Of a stretch of DNA of 64,000 bases, positions 34,031 through 43,827 are shown one piece after another. The DNA is from Corynebacterium variabile (GTDB taxonomy: Bacteria > Actinomycetota > Actinomycetes > Mycobacteriales > Mycobacteriaceae), in the NCBI RefSeq assembly GCF_006539825.1, contig NZ_BJNT01000003.1, positions 62,001-126,000 of the forward strand, read 5' to 3'. Both the position numbers and the translations under genes were made by a program. How positions within the stretch are numbered: the stretch's first letter is position 1; each line of letters opens with the position of its first letter. The notes under the pieces are model-generated. The model was given only the letters and a program-made list of their open reading frames with translations, was not told where the DNA came from and ran no database searches.

Positions 34031-35721
34031 ATGTCCCGACCATCATCCACTGCGTCCCTGCGCGAACTCACCGTGACTTTCACCGACCGGACCGTGCTCG
34101 ACCGGGTCGACCTCGTTGTCGGCCCACAGGACCGTATCGCCGTCATCGGCGACAACGGATCCGGGAAGTCCACCCTGCTCAGCGTTCTCGCCGGCACTGT
34201 CACCCCCACCTCCGGCGACCGGGAGGTGGACCTGCCCGGCGGCTTCGCCGTGGCCGAACAGGGCCCCGTCTTCGCCGCCGACGCCACTGTCAGCCAGGCG
34301 ATCGACCACCTCCTCCACGACATACGGACGCTCGAGAGGGCGATCACCGAGGTCACCGGAGCGCTCGAAGTGGCGCCCGCCGCGGAGCTTCCCTCGCTCC
34401 TGGACCAGTTGTCCGAGCTCAACGACGTTTTCGAGTCCCGCGGTGGCCCCACCCTCGACCGCCGGCTGGACGCCGCCCTCGACCAGCTCGGTCTCGGAGC
34501 GCTGGGCCGCGCGCGTCCGGTCGCTGAACTCTCCGGTGGTGAGCGCGCCCGACTGTCACTCGCCGCCGCCCTGTGCTCCGGCGCTGACCTGCTGCTGCTC
34601 GACGAACCGACCAACGATCTCGACGAGGACGCCGTGCGTTGGCTGGAGCGTCAACTCGACACCCACCGGGACGCCCTCATCGTGGTCACCCATGACCGGT
34701 CCTTTCTGGACCGGTTCGCCCGCGACATCATCGAGATCCGGGACGCCCACCTCCACAGGTACGGTGACGGATACCGCGGCTATCTCCGGGCCCGGGACGC
34801 CGAGCGACTCCGGATCCGACGGGAGTACGAGCTCTGGTGCACTGAGCTGGCGCGTGCTGACAAGCTCGTCGTGACGAATGCACTGCTCAGCTCCGAGATC
34901 CCCCGAAGCCGGGAGAAACCCGGCTTCGGCCACGGCGCCTTCCGCACCCGCAGCGCCGACCACGGCGCCACCGGCCGGATCCGGCAGGCCAAGGCCCGGG
35001 CAGCACAACTGAGGTCGGCACCCGCCGAGGTCCCCACTGACCCGTTGTCCTTCGCTCCGCGGACATGGCCGGCGCTGGGCTGGGCGATCCAGACACCTCG
35101 ATGCCGCTGGTGACACTCCTCCCCGGACATCTGGAACTGCCCGACGACATGCCGCCGCTGTACCTGGACTCCACTCTGGAGATCCGGCCCGGTGACCGCT
35201 GGCTGGTGACCGGACCCAACGGAGCGGGCAAGACCACACTGCTCCGCGTCCTTGCCGGTGAACTCGGCGATCCCCGGCACCGGCAGACCTCCGCTGGGCT
35301 GCGCGTCTCGTGGCTCCGGCAGTCACTCGCGACCCCGGACGGCGACGGATGTACCGCCCTCGTCGACACTTTCGCACGCGCCAGCGGCATGTACCGGGAG
35401 GACGCCACGGCCGCACTCGGCACACTCGGTCTCTTTCCTCCGGATGCCCTGACCGGAGCGGTCGCTGATCTGTCCGTCGGGCAGCGCCGACGTCTCGAAC
35501 TGGCGGTCACTCTCACCGCACCCGGTGACCTGCTCCTGCTCGACGAGCCCACCAACCACCTCACCTCGGAGCTCGTCGAACAGCTGGAGGAGGCTCTGGT
35601 GGACTTCCCCGGTGCAGTGGTCACCGTCACCCACGACCGACGGTGGCTCGAGAACGCACGGACACAGGGTGGACAACGGGAGTTGCACGTCAGTTCCGGA
35701 CGCGTGACGCCCGCCGACTGA
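34031..35721 (+). pseudogene. ABC-F family ATPase gene with a single frameshift
   Basis: The first frame (34031-35113) encodes NBD1 with Walker A GDNGSGKST, signature LSGGERARLSLAAAL, Walker B LLLLDEPTNDLDE and VTHDRSFLDRF, plus the interdomain linker. The second frame (visible from the ATG at 35065 to 35721) encodes NBD2 with GPNGAGKTTLLRVLAG, LSVGQRRRLELAVTL, LLLLDEPTNHL and VTHDRRWLEN. One missing base near 35058-35064 (a C lost from a CCGCCGGACATGG-like sequence would suffice) separates them. Such soluble twin-ATPase proteins protect ribosomes from antibiotics or assist translation. It is functional only if the shift is a sequencing error or is bypassed. Confidence 0.82.
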
Positions 35722-36181
35722 GCAACAGCCCGACCACCAGCGTCACACCCCAGATGAGGAACAGCGGGCCCCACAGCCAGGCGTGGCCGACCATCCCGTC
35801 GTGGTCGTAGCCGCCGTCCGGTTCCACGATCCCGGACAGGACGAGGTTGCCGGCGACGGTGTTGATCCCGCCCCACAGGATGAGCAGCACCGCCCCGGCC
35901 CAGCTCACCGCCCGGAGCAGCCGGGGCCACAGGGACGGTTGAGTCGGCGTCCGCAACAGGAGCAGCGGCAGCAGGGCGGCGAGGATCTTCACTGCGCCGA
36001 CCGGCAGCAGCGCCGCGGCATTGTCCTCCCACTGCTCGACGAGGTCCTCTCCCAGTGTGTCCACCAGCCATGAGCCGCCGACGCCCCAGTAGAGGCTGAA
36101 CGCACCGTGGACCACGCCGGCGACGGCCGCAACGGACAATGCCGTGCGTGCCGCTGTCGGTGATGTCCGGATGGTGTCCAT
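35690..36181 (-). CDS. DUF3995 family membrane protein
   Basis: The 163-aa protein has four hydrophobic helices. Family-like features are HGAFSLYWGVGGSWLVDTLG in the first helix-loop and VGHAWLWGPLFLIWGVTL near the end. Function is unknown. Its last 32 bases overlap the end of the convergent ABC-F gene. The ATG at 36181 is the first in frame. Confidence 0.72.
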   Translation of the reverse strand: MDTIRTSPTAARTALSVAAVAGVVHGAFSLYWGVGGSWLVDTLGEDLVEQWEDNAAALLPVGAVKILAALLPLLLLRTPTQPSLWPRLLRAVSWAGAVLLILWGGINTVAGNLVLSGIVEPDGGYDHDGMVGHAWLWGPLFLIWGVTLVVGLLLSRRASRVRN

Positions 36182-36226
36182 GCTCCGAGGCTAACTCCCG
36201 GTTCACCGTCGGAACGGGGGTGGTCA

Positions 36227-36772
36227 CTACTCCCGGTGCAGCGTGAACATGAACGGTTCATCCAGTGCACGGAAGTCCATGGCACCGAAGAGGGTGTCCT
36301 CGTCCACGCGTCGGATATGGTCGTTGACCGGCAGTGCGTCGTAGACCATCGTCCCGGAGACCACCCCGCGGTACTCCACCATCCGAAGCCGGGCTGCCGG
36401 CTTCCCGGTCCTCGCCACCGGCAGCAGAGCCCGCACCGCTCTCCCGAGCTTCAGCCGACGCAGCACCGGAGCCGTCCTCATCGCCAGGCCCATCGGAACC
36501 AGCGCCGGATTGACCGCGAACAGCCCGCGGCGTCCCGCCATGACCAGCGGGTGGGCGTCCTCGGCAGAGTAGTACCGCTTGCCGTGCCAGCCCGAGAGTT
36601 CGAGGACGCCGTCCAGCGGATTGCCGGTCGACACCTCCGCTCCGTGCCAGTTGCCCAGCATGTCCTCGACCTGCACCGGAGGCAGGGAATCGAAGAGCGC
36701 CAGGGCATCAGCGGTGCTGGTGCCCTGGCGCTCCATGGTGCGCAGTGCGGTGACGGGATCCATGCCCGCCAC
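36227..36772 (-). CDS. GXWXG/DUF4334 domain protein
   Basis: The 181-aa soluble protein has the GNWHGAEVSTGNPLDG segment at about residues 40-55, giving the GxWxG motif that names the family, preceded by ALALFDSLPPVQVEDMLG. The C-terminal DUF4334-type part contains MVEYRGVVSGTMVYDALPVNDHIRRV and FRALDEPFMFTLHRE. Members are thought to bind small ligands in a barrel fold; no enzyme activity can be assigned. It lies between the DUF3995 gene and purH in the same direction. Confidence 0.8.
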   Translation of the reverse strand: MAGMDPVTALRTMERQGTSTADALALFDSLPPVQVEDMLGNWHGAEVSTGNPLDGVLELSGWHGKRYYSAEDAHPLVMAGRRGLFAVNPALVPMGLAMRTAPVLRRLKLGRAVRALLPVARTGKPAARLRMVEYRGVVSGTMVYDALPVNDHIRRVDEDTLFGAMDFRALDEPFMFTLHRE

Positions 36773-36783
36773 CGTAGGCGAAA

Positions 36784-38379
36784 CTAGTGGGCGAAGTGAC
36801 GCTCACCGGTGAGGTACATGGTGACACCGGCCTTCACGGCGGCGTCGATGACCTCCTGGTCGCGGACGGAACCGCCCGGCTGTACGACAGCGGTCACGCC
36901 GGCCTCGGCAAGTGCCTCGAAGCCGTCGGCGAAGGGGAAGAAGGCGTCGGACGCGGCGACCGCACCGACCGAACGCTTCTCGTCGCCGGCCAGGGTGTTG
37001 GCGCGTTCGACGGCGATCTTGGCGGAGTCGACACGGTTGACCTGACCCATGCCGACGCCGACGGTGGCACCACCCTTGGCCAGCAGGATCGCGTTGGACT
37101 TCACCGCGCGCACGGTCCGCCAGGCGAACTTCAGGTCGGCGAGGGTGGCCTCGTCGGCGGCGTCACCGGCGGCGAGGGTCCAGTTGGCGGGGTCGTCACC
37201 GGCGGCGTCGACCAGGTCGGTCGCCTGGACGAGCAGGCCGCCGGAGACGTCCTTGTGGTCCAGGGAACCCTCGCGGACCGGGACCTCGGTGGCCAGGATA
37301 CGGATGTTCTTCTTCTGGCTCAGCACCTCGATCGCGCCGTCGGCGTAACCGGGGGCGACGATGACCTCGGTGAAGATGCCGGCGACCTGCTCTGCCATCT
37401 CGACGCTGACCTCGCGGTTGACAGCGATGACTCCGCCGTAGGCCGACACCGGGTCGCAGGCGTGGGCCTCGCGATGGGCGGTGGCGACATCGGCGGCGAC
37501 GGCGATACCGCAGGGGTTCGCGTGCTTGATGATCGCCACACAGGGATCCTCGTGGTCCCAGGCCGCACGCCACGCGGCGTCCGCGTCGGTGTAGTTGTTG
37601 TAGCTCATGGCCTTGCCGTGGAACTGCTCGGCGTTGGCCAGACCGCCGGTGGCGCCCGGGGTCGTGTACACCGCGGCGGCCTGGTGCGGGTTCTCGCCGT
37701 AACGCAGGGTGTGGGCCCGCTCATGGACCTCACCGATCCACTCGGGGAACTGCGCGAACTCGCCCTCGGCGGTCTGCTCGGTCAGCCAGGTGGCCACGGC
37801 GACGTCGTAGGACGCGGTGTGGCGGAATGCCTGGGTGGCCAGCAGGGTACGCTCACGACGGGTGTACCCGCCGGCATTCGCCGCATTGATGACGTTGGTG
37901 TACTCGGCCGGGTCGGTGACCACCGCGACCGACGGGTGGTTCTTCGCGGCGGCACGCACCATCGACGGGCCTCCGATGTCGATCTGCTCGACACAGGCGT
38001 CGAAGTCTGCACCGGAGGCGACCGTGTCGGTGAAGGGGTACAGGTTCACCACGACGAGGTCGAAGGGCTCCACACCGAGGTCCTTCAGCTGCGCCAGGTG
38101 GTCGTCCTTACGGGTGTCGGCGAGGATGCCGGCGTGGATGCGCGGGTGCAGCGTCTTCACACGGCCCTCGAGACACTCCGGGAAGCCGGTGAGCTCCTCG
38201 ACCGGGGTGACCGGCACGCCAGCGTCCGCGATGCGGGAGGCGGTGGAGCCGGTGGAGACGATCTGGACGCCGGCCGCGTGCAGGCCCTGCGCCAGCTCTT
38301 CCAGACCGGTCTTGTCGTAGACGCTGATCAGGGCGCGCTTGATCGGGCGCTGCCCGTTGTCGGGGGTGGTTTCAGTCAT
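36784..38379 (-). CDS. purH: Bifunctional AICAR formyltransferase/IMP cyclohydrolase
   Basis: The 531-aa enzyme does the last two steps of IMP synthesis. The N-terminal IMP cyclohydrolase domain shows [40 protein letters not shown] and [15 protein letters not shown]. The C-terminal transformylase has [24 protein letters not shown] and [18 protein letters not shown]. The ATG at 38379 starts 8 bases inside the end of purN, so the two are coupled; the upstream frame is purN antisense-free shadow and is ignored. Confidence 0.95.
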   Translation of the reverse strand: MTETTPDNGQRPIKRALISVYDKTGLEELAQGLHAAGVQIVSTGSTASRIADAGVPVTPVEELTGFPECLEGRVKTLHPRIHAGILADTRKDDHLAQLKDLGVEPFDLVVVNLYPFTDTVASGADFDACVEQIDIGGPSMVRAAAKNHPSVAVVTDPAEYTNVINAANAGGYTRRERTLLATQAFRHTASYDVAVATWLTEQTAEGEFAQFPEWIGEVHERAHTLRYGENPHQAAAVYTTPGATGGLANAEQFHGKAMSYNNYTDADAAWRAAWDHEDPCVAIIKHANPCGIAVAADVATAHREAHACDPVSAYGGVIAVNREVSVEMAEQVAGIFTEVIVAPGYADGAIEVLSQKKNIRILATEVPVREGSLDHKDVSGGLLVQATDLVDAAGDDPANWTLAAGDAADEATLADLKFAWRTVRAVKSNAILLAKGGATVGVGMGQVNRVDSAKIAVERANTLAGDEKRSVGAVAASDAFFPFADGFEALAEAGVTAVVQPGGSVRDQEVIDAAVKAGVTMYLTGERHFAH

Positions 38380-39034
38380 TGATCCAGACCTTTCGTCCGT
38401 CGATGGTGTAGCCGTACCGGGCCGTGCGGTGCAGGACGTCAACGATCAGCCGCCGTTCCACCGTCTTGATCCGTTCGTGGAGTGACGCCCGAGTGTCCCC
38501 GCGCAGAACCGGGACCTCCCGCTGCGCGATGATCGGGCCGGTGTCCACGCCGTCGTCGACGAGGTGGACGGTGGACCCGGTGAGTGCCACGCCGTAGGCC
38601 AGCGCGTCCTCCACCGCGTGCGCCCCCGGGAAGGCGGGCAGCAGCGCGGGGTGGGTGTTGATGATCCTGCCACGGAACCGGCCGACGAACTCTGCCCCGA
38701 GAATGCGCATGAACCCCGCACTGACGATGATGTCCGGACGGCGGGACGCCACGGCGTCGGCGATGCGACGGTTCCAGGCGTCCCTGTCGTAGCCGGGCTC
38801 ATGGTCGGGGTTGTACGCGACGAGGAAGGTGTCCAGTCCGGCAGCGGCGGCACGCGCCAGGGCGTGGCACGGGCGGTCGGCCCCCACCGCGACGATCTCG
38901 ACCGAGTTGTGGAGGGTGTCGATCATCGACTGCAGCAGTGTGCCTTCACCAGAGGTCAGGACGACCACCCGCAGGGGTGCTGTCGGGTTCAGTTTCCCCT
39001 GCACGGGGACCTCCGGGGGCGTGGACTCACTCAC
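38372..39034 (-). CDS. purN: Phosphoribosylglycinamide formyltransferase
   Basis: The 220-aa GART enzyme formylates GAR with 10-formyl-THF. The first loop reads [12 protein letters not shown], a variation of the usual SGxGSNLQ. The catalytic Asn-His lie in [16 protein letters not shown], and the His/Asp in [18 protein letters not shown]. It has a short N-terminal extension of about 20 residues and starts at a GTG. It lies 73 nt downstream of the PerM-like gene and directly before purH, the standard actinobacterial order. Confidence 0.93.
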   Translation of the reverse strand: MSESTPPEVPVQGKLNPTAPLRVVVLTSGEGTLLQSMIDTLHNSVEIVAVGADRPCHALARAAAAGLDTFLVAYNPDHEPGYDRDAWNRRIADAVASRRPDIIVSAGFMRILGAEFVGRFRGRIINTHPALLPAFPGAHAVEDALAYGVALTGSTVHLVDDGVDTGPIIAQREVPVLRGDTRASLHERIKTVERRLIVDVLHRTARYGYTIDGRKVWIND

Positions 39035-39107
39035 GCCCGTCTACTTTACGGGGTGCGGTCCGCGCGGGGAATGCCGGGGCAGGAGGCAGGACGCCGCGAC
39101 GGGAGCG

Positions 39108-40862
39108 TCACTTGTCGTCTTCTGTCCCGTCGGCCTCGTCAGAGACGTCGTCCGGGTCATCATCCGGGTCCTCTTCGGCGGTGCCGTCCCCTTCGTCCCC
39201 CGGCTCCTCCGCCTCGTCAGATGCCTCGGTCTCAGGCGCGTCGTCGGACGTGGGCTCTTCCTCCGCGTCCTCCTCCGTGTCCTGTTCCTCTGCAGCCTCT
39301 TCCTCATCGTCGGAAGAATCGTCATCGGCAGACCCGGCAGAGATGTCCTCCTCGGCAGCAGACTCTTCGACGTCCTCCGCGGCCTCGTCGTCCACGTAGT
39401 CGTCCGCAAAGTCACCGGCGGACTCTGTGACGCGGCGTCCTGACCAGGCGACCCAGCCGAACACGACGAGGGAGGGCAGCACCATCCAGCCGAGGAACAG
39501 CAACGGTGTCAGCCACAGCAGCGGTCCGGTCGACCCGTAGTAACCGAGCTCACCGCCCGCGAACCAGGCGATGAGCAGGCCGGCGACAGCGGCACACAGC
39601 CCCGCACCCATCGCGGTGAACAGTGGTGACTCGATGAAGCGGCGTCCGGCGAACCAGCGGTAGACCGTCACCACGGCGGCGACCGCGGGGATGAGCAGCC
39701 ACACCGGCCCCAGCGGGATCGAGTCATTCGGCATGACGGCCAGCACCGGCAGCGGCGGCATGTTCGCGTTCGTCACCGCGAACAGTGAGGCACTGCCGTC
39801 ACCGATGTGCATCTCGCCGCCCATGATCACCGACGTCGCGCCGACCGCCAGGTTCGGGAAGTAGACGAGACTGAGCAGCGTCAGGCCGAGCACACCACCG
39901 GCCCCGCCGGCGATGTCGTACGCACGACCCACCGCAGCATGGTTGACGAGCAGACCGATGGCCGCCACGGCCGCCCCCACGAGCAGCAGCACCTTGAAGA
40001 AACGGTCGGCCAGCAGCACCGACTCGACCGGCCACGTCGGCATGCCCCGACGCAGCAGCAGGGCACGCCAGATCTTCGGCCCCAGTCCGGCGATGACCAC
40101 GGCACCGTTGAGCAGCACCGTCGTCAGCAACGCGAGGAAGATATTGGGTGGCGCGACATCGAAGACCTTCGAGGCGTCCCACACCATCAGCCAGGCGATG
40201 AGTGTGAACACCGCCGGGACGAGGATGCCCAGGACGGCGACGGTACGGATACCGCGCACCGTGACGGTGGTCCCGCAGGTCGTCCGGATCCGGCGGGAGT
40301 GCGCGACGAAGATCAGGAGTGCAGGAAGTAAGGGTGCGGCACCGAGAGACGCCCCGCTGATCGTCACGGGGGCGAGATTGGACAGCAGCCACGCTGACCC
40401 GATGTAGGCGGGGACGGCACGGAAGGTCGTGCCGATCGCCAGGACCACGGCGATAACGAGTGCCACGGCCACGGTCACGCCGTGGTTGAGGAGAATCCCC
40501 GGACCGAAGCGACGGATGTGCGGCCCCCAGACCGACCAGAAGGCACCGAAGCGCCCCTGGGAAGCAGGACGCCCCGACGCCCGCGCAGCGGCGCGTTGAC
40601 GCGGATCACGGGGGTCTGCACCGTGGGCACCGTCGACGAACCCCTCTCCGCCCCGTGTCACGTCCCGGGTCACACCACGGGTGGATGCGCGGGACGTGTC
40701 ACGGGCGGTGGTGGATGAGCGGGAGGCATTCCGGGAGGAACTCCGGGCGCTCCCCCGTTCCGGGCCGGAGGTGCCCGCCCGTCGGCGCCGCTCCTCCGAC
40801 CCGCGACCGGTGTTACGTGACCGGGGACTGGGACGGTGGCTCTCGTTGTTCACCCGTCCCAT
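39108..40862 (-). CDS. DUF6350/PerM-like polytopic membrane protein
   Basis: The 584-aa protein has a strongly basic Ser/Arg-rich N-terminal tail of about 100 residues, then about ten membrane helices with motifs such as YFPNLAVGATSVIMGGEMHIGD, and a highly acidic Asp/Glu tail of about 100 residues. Gene order (upstream of purN-purH) matches the actinobacterial DUF6350 family that includes mycobacterial PerM, a membrane protein needed for division under stress. ATGs at 40901 and 40862 and a GTG at 40853 are in frame; the 40862 ATG has an AGG seven bases upstream. The division role is family inference. Confidence 0.75.
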   Translation of the reverse strand: MGRVNNESHRPSPRSRNTGRGSEERRRRAGTSGPERGSARSSSRNASRSSTTARDTSRASTRGVTRDVTRGGEGFVDGAHGADPRDPRQRAAARASGRPASQGRFGAFWSVWGPHIRRFGPGILLNHGVTVAVALVIAVVLAIGTTFRAVPAYIGSAWLLSNLAPVTISGASLGAAPLLPALLIFVAHSRRIRTTCGTTVTVRGIRTVAVLGILVPAVFTLIAWLMVWDASKVFDVAPPNIFLALLTTVLLNGAVVIAGLGPKIWRALLLRRGMPTWPVESVLLADRFFKVLLLVGAAVAAIGLLVNHAAVGRAYDIAGGAGGVLGLTLLSLVYFPNLAVGATSVIMGGEMHIGDGSASLFAVTNANMPPLPVLAVMPNDSIPLGPVWLLIPAVAAVVTVYRWFAGRRFIESPLFTAMGAGLCAAVAGLLIAWFAGGELGYYGSTGPLLWLTPLLFLGWMVLPSLVVFGWVAWSGRRVTESAGDFADDYVDDEAAEDVEESAAEEDISAGSADDDSSDDEEEAAEEQDTEEDAEEEPTSDDAPETEASDEAEEPGDEGDGTAEEDPDDDPDDVSDEADGTEDDK

Positions 40863-41178
40863 TGTGCCTGCCGAGGGTCTCATCGTCGGGGAAGGGCACA
40901 CCAGGGATTTCGGACACTCTGTCAGATACCCCCGTCACATCAGTCACAAATGCGTCATGAACTGCCCGTACAGGGTGGAACCACACCCGAGTCACCCCCG
41001 CACACTCCTCCCCCGATGTTGCTGAACCGTGATTTTTCGCCCGAAGAGGTTGCTCACGGACCATGTCCGCATTAGAGTTCAACCTCGTTAGATAACGATC
41101 CGGTCACAAATGAGCGACTGGAACGTAACAAGCCCAGGGTGGACGGCCCTGAACGATCACATGGAGACACTGCAGACA
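40863..41178. other. 316-nt divergent intergenic region upstream of the M23 peptidase
   Basis: No gene is seen. A TAGATA -10 box lies at 41089-41094. Two GTCACA copies 9 nt apart occur at 40934-40948, with further GTCAC copies near 40991 and 41103. GTCACA-type direct repeats resemble actinobacterial MtrA sites, and MtrA controls cell-wall peptidases in the family, but spacing differs from what I recall. In-frame ATGs at 41110 and 41161 fall here and could extend the peptidase. Confidence 0.4.
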
Positions 41179-41907
41179 ATGACTGAAGCGCAGCAGCACA
41201 CCAGCCACCGGAAGTTGGACACCTCGGCCAAGCGTCGGATGGCTTTCGCCGCCGTCGCCGTGACCGGAGTCGCCACCGCCGGTGCCGCGGGTGCAGGTGC
41301 CGCCACCGTCCAGTCCGCAGACCGGGACGACGCCACCGTCGCCCTCGCGTCCGACTCCAAGGTTCTCGCCCAGGGTTCCTCCGAGGCCCCGGCCGCGGAG
41401 TCCGCAGCCCAGATCCTCGCCGCCCCGCAGGACCTCAACTTCGACAACCTCAATGCGCAGCTGACCAGCGCCCTGGACTTCAACGCCGCGCGTATCGCCC
41501 AGGACCTCCTCAACCGCACCCCGCAGACCGTCAAGCCGACAGACGGTACCTACACCTCCGGCTACGAGATCCGCTGGGGCACCATGCACAAGGGCATCGA
41601 CCTGGCCGCCCCGCTGGGCACCCCGATCGTCGCCGCCCAGTCCGGCACCATCATCGATGCCGGCCCCGCCTCCGGCTTCGGCAACTGGGTCCGCATCAAG
41701 CACGATGACGGCACCATCACCGTCTACGGCCACATGCAGACCATCGACGTCACCGTCGGCCAGCAGGTCTCCGCCGGCCAGAAGATCGCCGGCGTCGGCA
41801 ACCTCGGCTTCTCCACCGGCCCGCACTGCCACTTCGAGGTCTACCCCGACGGCGTCAACCCCGTTGACCCGCAGGGCTGGCTCGCCGAGCGCGGCGTCCA
41901 GATCTAG
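41179..41907 (+). CDS. Secreted M23 family metallopeptidase
   Basis: The product (242 aa from the ATG at 41179) has a hydrophobic export segment MAFAAVAVTGVATAGAAGAG and an Ala/Asp-rich linker. The M23 domain carries MHKGIDLAAPLGTPI (zinc His and Asp), GNWVRIKHDDGTITVYGHM and PHCHFEVYPDGVNP (HxH motif). It should cleave peptidoglycan stem or cross-link peptides outside the membrane. Starts at 41110 or 41161 are open; 41179 has a GGAG site 11 nt upstream. A bidirectional terminator follows. Confidence 0.88.
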   Translation: MTEAQQHTSHRKLDTSAKRRMAFAAVAVTGVATAGAAGAGAATVQSADRDDATVALASDSKVLAQGSSEAPAAESAAQILAAPQDLNFDNLNAQLTSALDFNAARIAQDLLNRTPQTVKPTDGTYTSGYEIRWGTMHKGIDLAAPLGTPIVAAQSGTIIDAGPASGFGNWVRIKHDDGTITVYGHMQTIDVTVGQQVSAGQKIAGVGNLGFSTGPHCHFEVYPDGVNPVDPQGWLAERGVQI

Positions 41908-41956
41908 TCTCCGCTCCCCCGGACAGCCTGACTGTCACAGGCGTCTACCACAGAAA

Positions 41957-41988
41957 AACCCCCGCATCCCGGTGAGGATGCGGGGGTT
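41957..41988. terminator. Bidirectional terminator between the M23 peptidase and oppA
   Basis: AACCCCCGCATCC and GGATGCGGGGGTT form a perfect 13-bp stem with a 6-nt loop, with an A-run on the left and TTCT on the right. It serves two convergent genes. Confidence 0.8.
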
Positions 41989-42007
41989 CTCTGCTGTTCC
42001 GTGGAGA

Positions 42008-43717
42008 CTACTTCTCCCAACCGATGTTCTGCACGGGAACCTTGGCGAAGCCGAGTGCGCCGTAATTCGCGAGGCCCGGGGTGACGGCCCAGATGTCCGG
42101 ACCGTTGAAGGTCGGCATGATGCCGTACTCGGCGAAGGCCTCCTTCTCGAGCTCGTTGGCCTTCTCGATCTGCTCGTCCGGGTCACCGATCTGCTGCAGG
42201 TCGCGGATCTTGGCGTCCAATTCCGCAGAACCGGTACCGGACTTGTTCAGCTCGGACTCCGAGTTGTAGATCTGGTCGAAGTAGGCGACACCGAAGGGAT
42301 CGGTGGAGCTGAACCCCATCTGGAAGATGTCGAAGTCGCGCTCCGTGGTCACCTTCGAGAAGTCGGAGGACGGACGCTCCTGGATGGTCATGTCCACCCC
42401 GATGTCCTTGAGCATCTTCTGGATCGCGGTGGCCTGGGCCTTCTGCGCCGGGTCATCGCCGAGCAGCACGTACTTCGGGGAGAGCTTCTCCCCGTCCTTC
42501 TCACGGATGCCGCCGGAGCCCTCGGTCCAGCCGGCCTCGTCGAGCAGTTCCTTGGCCTTCTCCGGGCCGAAGGAGACCTCTGCCCCGAAGTTGTCGTCGT
42601 AGCCGTCCTGGGTCTGGAAGAGGACGAAGGAGCCGGGCAGATCCTCGGTGTAGTTCAGACCGTTGAAGCGGATCTTCGCCAGCTGTTCACGGTCGATGCC
42701 GGTCATGATGGCCTCACGGACCGCGACATCCTCCAGCTGCGGGGACTTGCCGTTGAGGGTGACCAGGTAGTTGGAGGGACGCAGTGCGGTGCGGATGTCT
42801 GCCTTGCCTTCACCCATGTTCGAGGCCGTGGCGAAGCGGTCCTTGGTGGCCACCCGGGTCGCGTCCAACTCACCGGCCTGGAAGGCGTTGAGGCTGGCCT
42901 GGTCCTCCAGGTAGCGGTAGGTGATCTTGTCCAGCTTGCCCTCGTCGCCCCACCACTTCTCGTTCTTGACGAAGGAGACCTCACCGGTGTTGAAGTCGGC
43001 GCGGTCGACCTTGTACGGGCCGGCACCCCACTCCGGGTTCAGCTTTTTGAGGTAGGCGGTGTTGAAGGTGTCCGCGTCCTTCACCTGAGGCGGCAGGACG
43101 TAGTTGAACAGTCCCTCCCACCACGGGTACTCCTGCTTGAAAGTGACGACGGCCTTCTTGTCGTTGTCGCCCTTGGTGACCGAATCGATGAGCACGTAGC
43201 CGTCGGAGCTGGAGATGTTGTAGCCCTCGGCATCGCCCTTGTTGGCCTTCCAGGTGTTCTCGAAGGCGGTCCAGTCCAGCGGCGTGCCGTCGTTGTACTG
43301 GGCCTTGTCATTGATGGTGTAGGTCACCACGGTCTTGCCGTCCGCGGTCTCCTCGGAGACATCGGTGAGGTAGTCCGGGTTGGCCTGGAAGTTGCCCTCG
43401 GCGTCGAAGAGCACCATCTGCGGATTGTAGAAGTCCCAGACGTAGTTCGTGTACAGGTTGCCGTCGGCCTGGAAGGGATTCTGCTGCTCGGACAGTTCCT
43501 CGAGCCAGAGGGTGGCGTCGCCACCGTCCTGGATCTCGTCGCGGTCCTTGTCGTTGATGTCGGATGCGGCCACAGAGCCGGAGTCGCTGGCCTCGGGGCC
43601 GTCGTCGTCGCTGCCGCCACAGGCGGCGAGGGCGAGCATGGTCGCCGTGGAGATCGCGAGGACGCTACGGGTGCGCCACCGCCGTCCACGTGTCGGTGCG
43701 GAGGTGTAGAGCTTCAT
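42008..43717 (-). CDS. Peptide-type ABC transporter substrate-binding lipoprotein
   Basis: The 569-aa family 5 binding protein has a lipoprotein signal: RRWRTRS, a hydrophobic core and the lipobox LAAC with Cys33. The mature part shows WDFYNPQMVLFDAEG, YTINDKAQYNDGTPLDWTAF and GAGPYKVDRAD, the usual oligopeptide-binding pattern. It would capture peptides or related solutes for the adjoining permease. It starts with an ATG after GAGGAGAAG and is the last gene of the transporter operon. Unlike its neighbours its frame is intact. Confidence 0.88.
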   Translation of the reverse strand: MKLYTSAPTRGRRWRTRSVLAISTATMLALAACGGSDDDGPEASDSGSVAASDINDKDRDEIQDGGDATLWLEELSEQQNPFQADGNLYTNYVWDFYNPQMVLFDAEGNFQANPDYLTDVSEETADGKTVVTYTINDKAQYNDGTPLDWTAFENTWKANKGDAEGYNISSSDGYVLIDSVTKGDNDKKAVVTFKQEYPWWEGLFNYVLPPQVKDADTFNTAYLKKLNPEWGAGPYKVDRADFNTGEVSFVKNEKWWGDEGKLDKITYRYLEDQASLNAFQAGELDATRVATKDRFATASNMGEGKADIRTALRPSNYLVTLNGKSPQLEDVAVREAIMTGIDREQLAKIRFNGLNYTEDLPGSFVLFQTQDGYDDNFGAEVSFGPEKAKELLDEAGWTEGSGGIREKDGEKLSPKYVLLGDDPAQKAQATAIQKMLKDIGVDMTIQERPSSDFSKVTTERDFDIFQMGFSSTDPFGVAYFDQIYNSESELNKSGTGSAELDAKIRDLQQIGDPDEQIEKANELEKEAFAEYGIMPTFNGPDIWAVTPGLANYGALGFAKVPVQNIGWEK

Positions 43718-43827
43718 GGTCTTCTCCTCGTGTCAGAAGGGGGATGAACGGACGTCAGGGCATGGTCAGACCGGGTGGGCCGCGCCCGTCCCGGTTCCTG
43801 TGCTGCGGTCGCATGACATGTCCGGCT

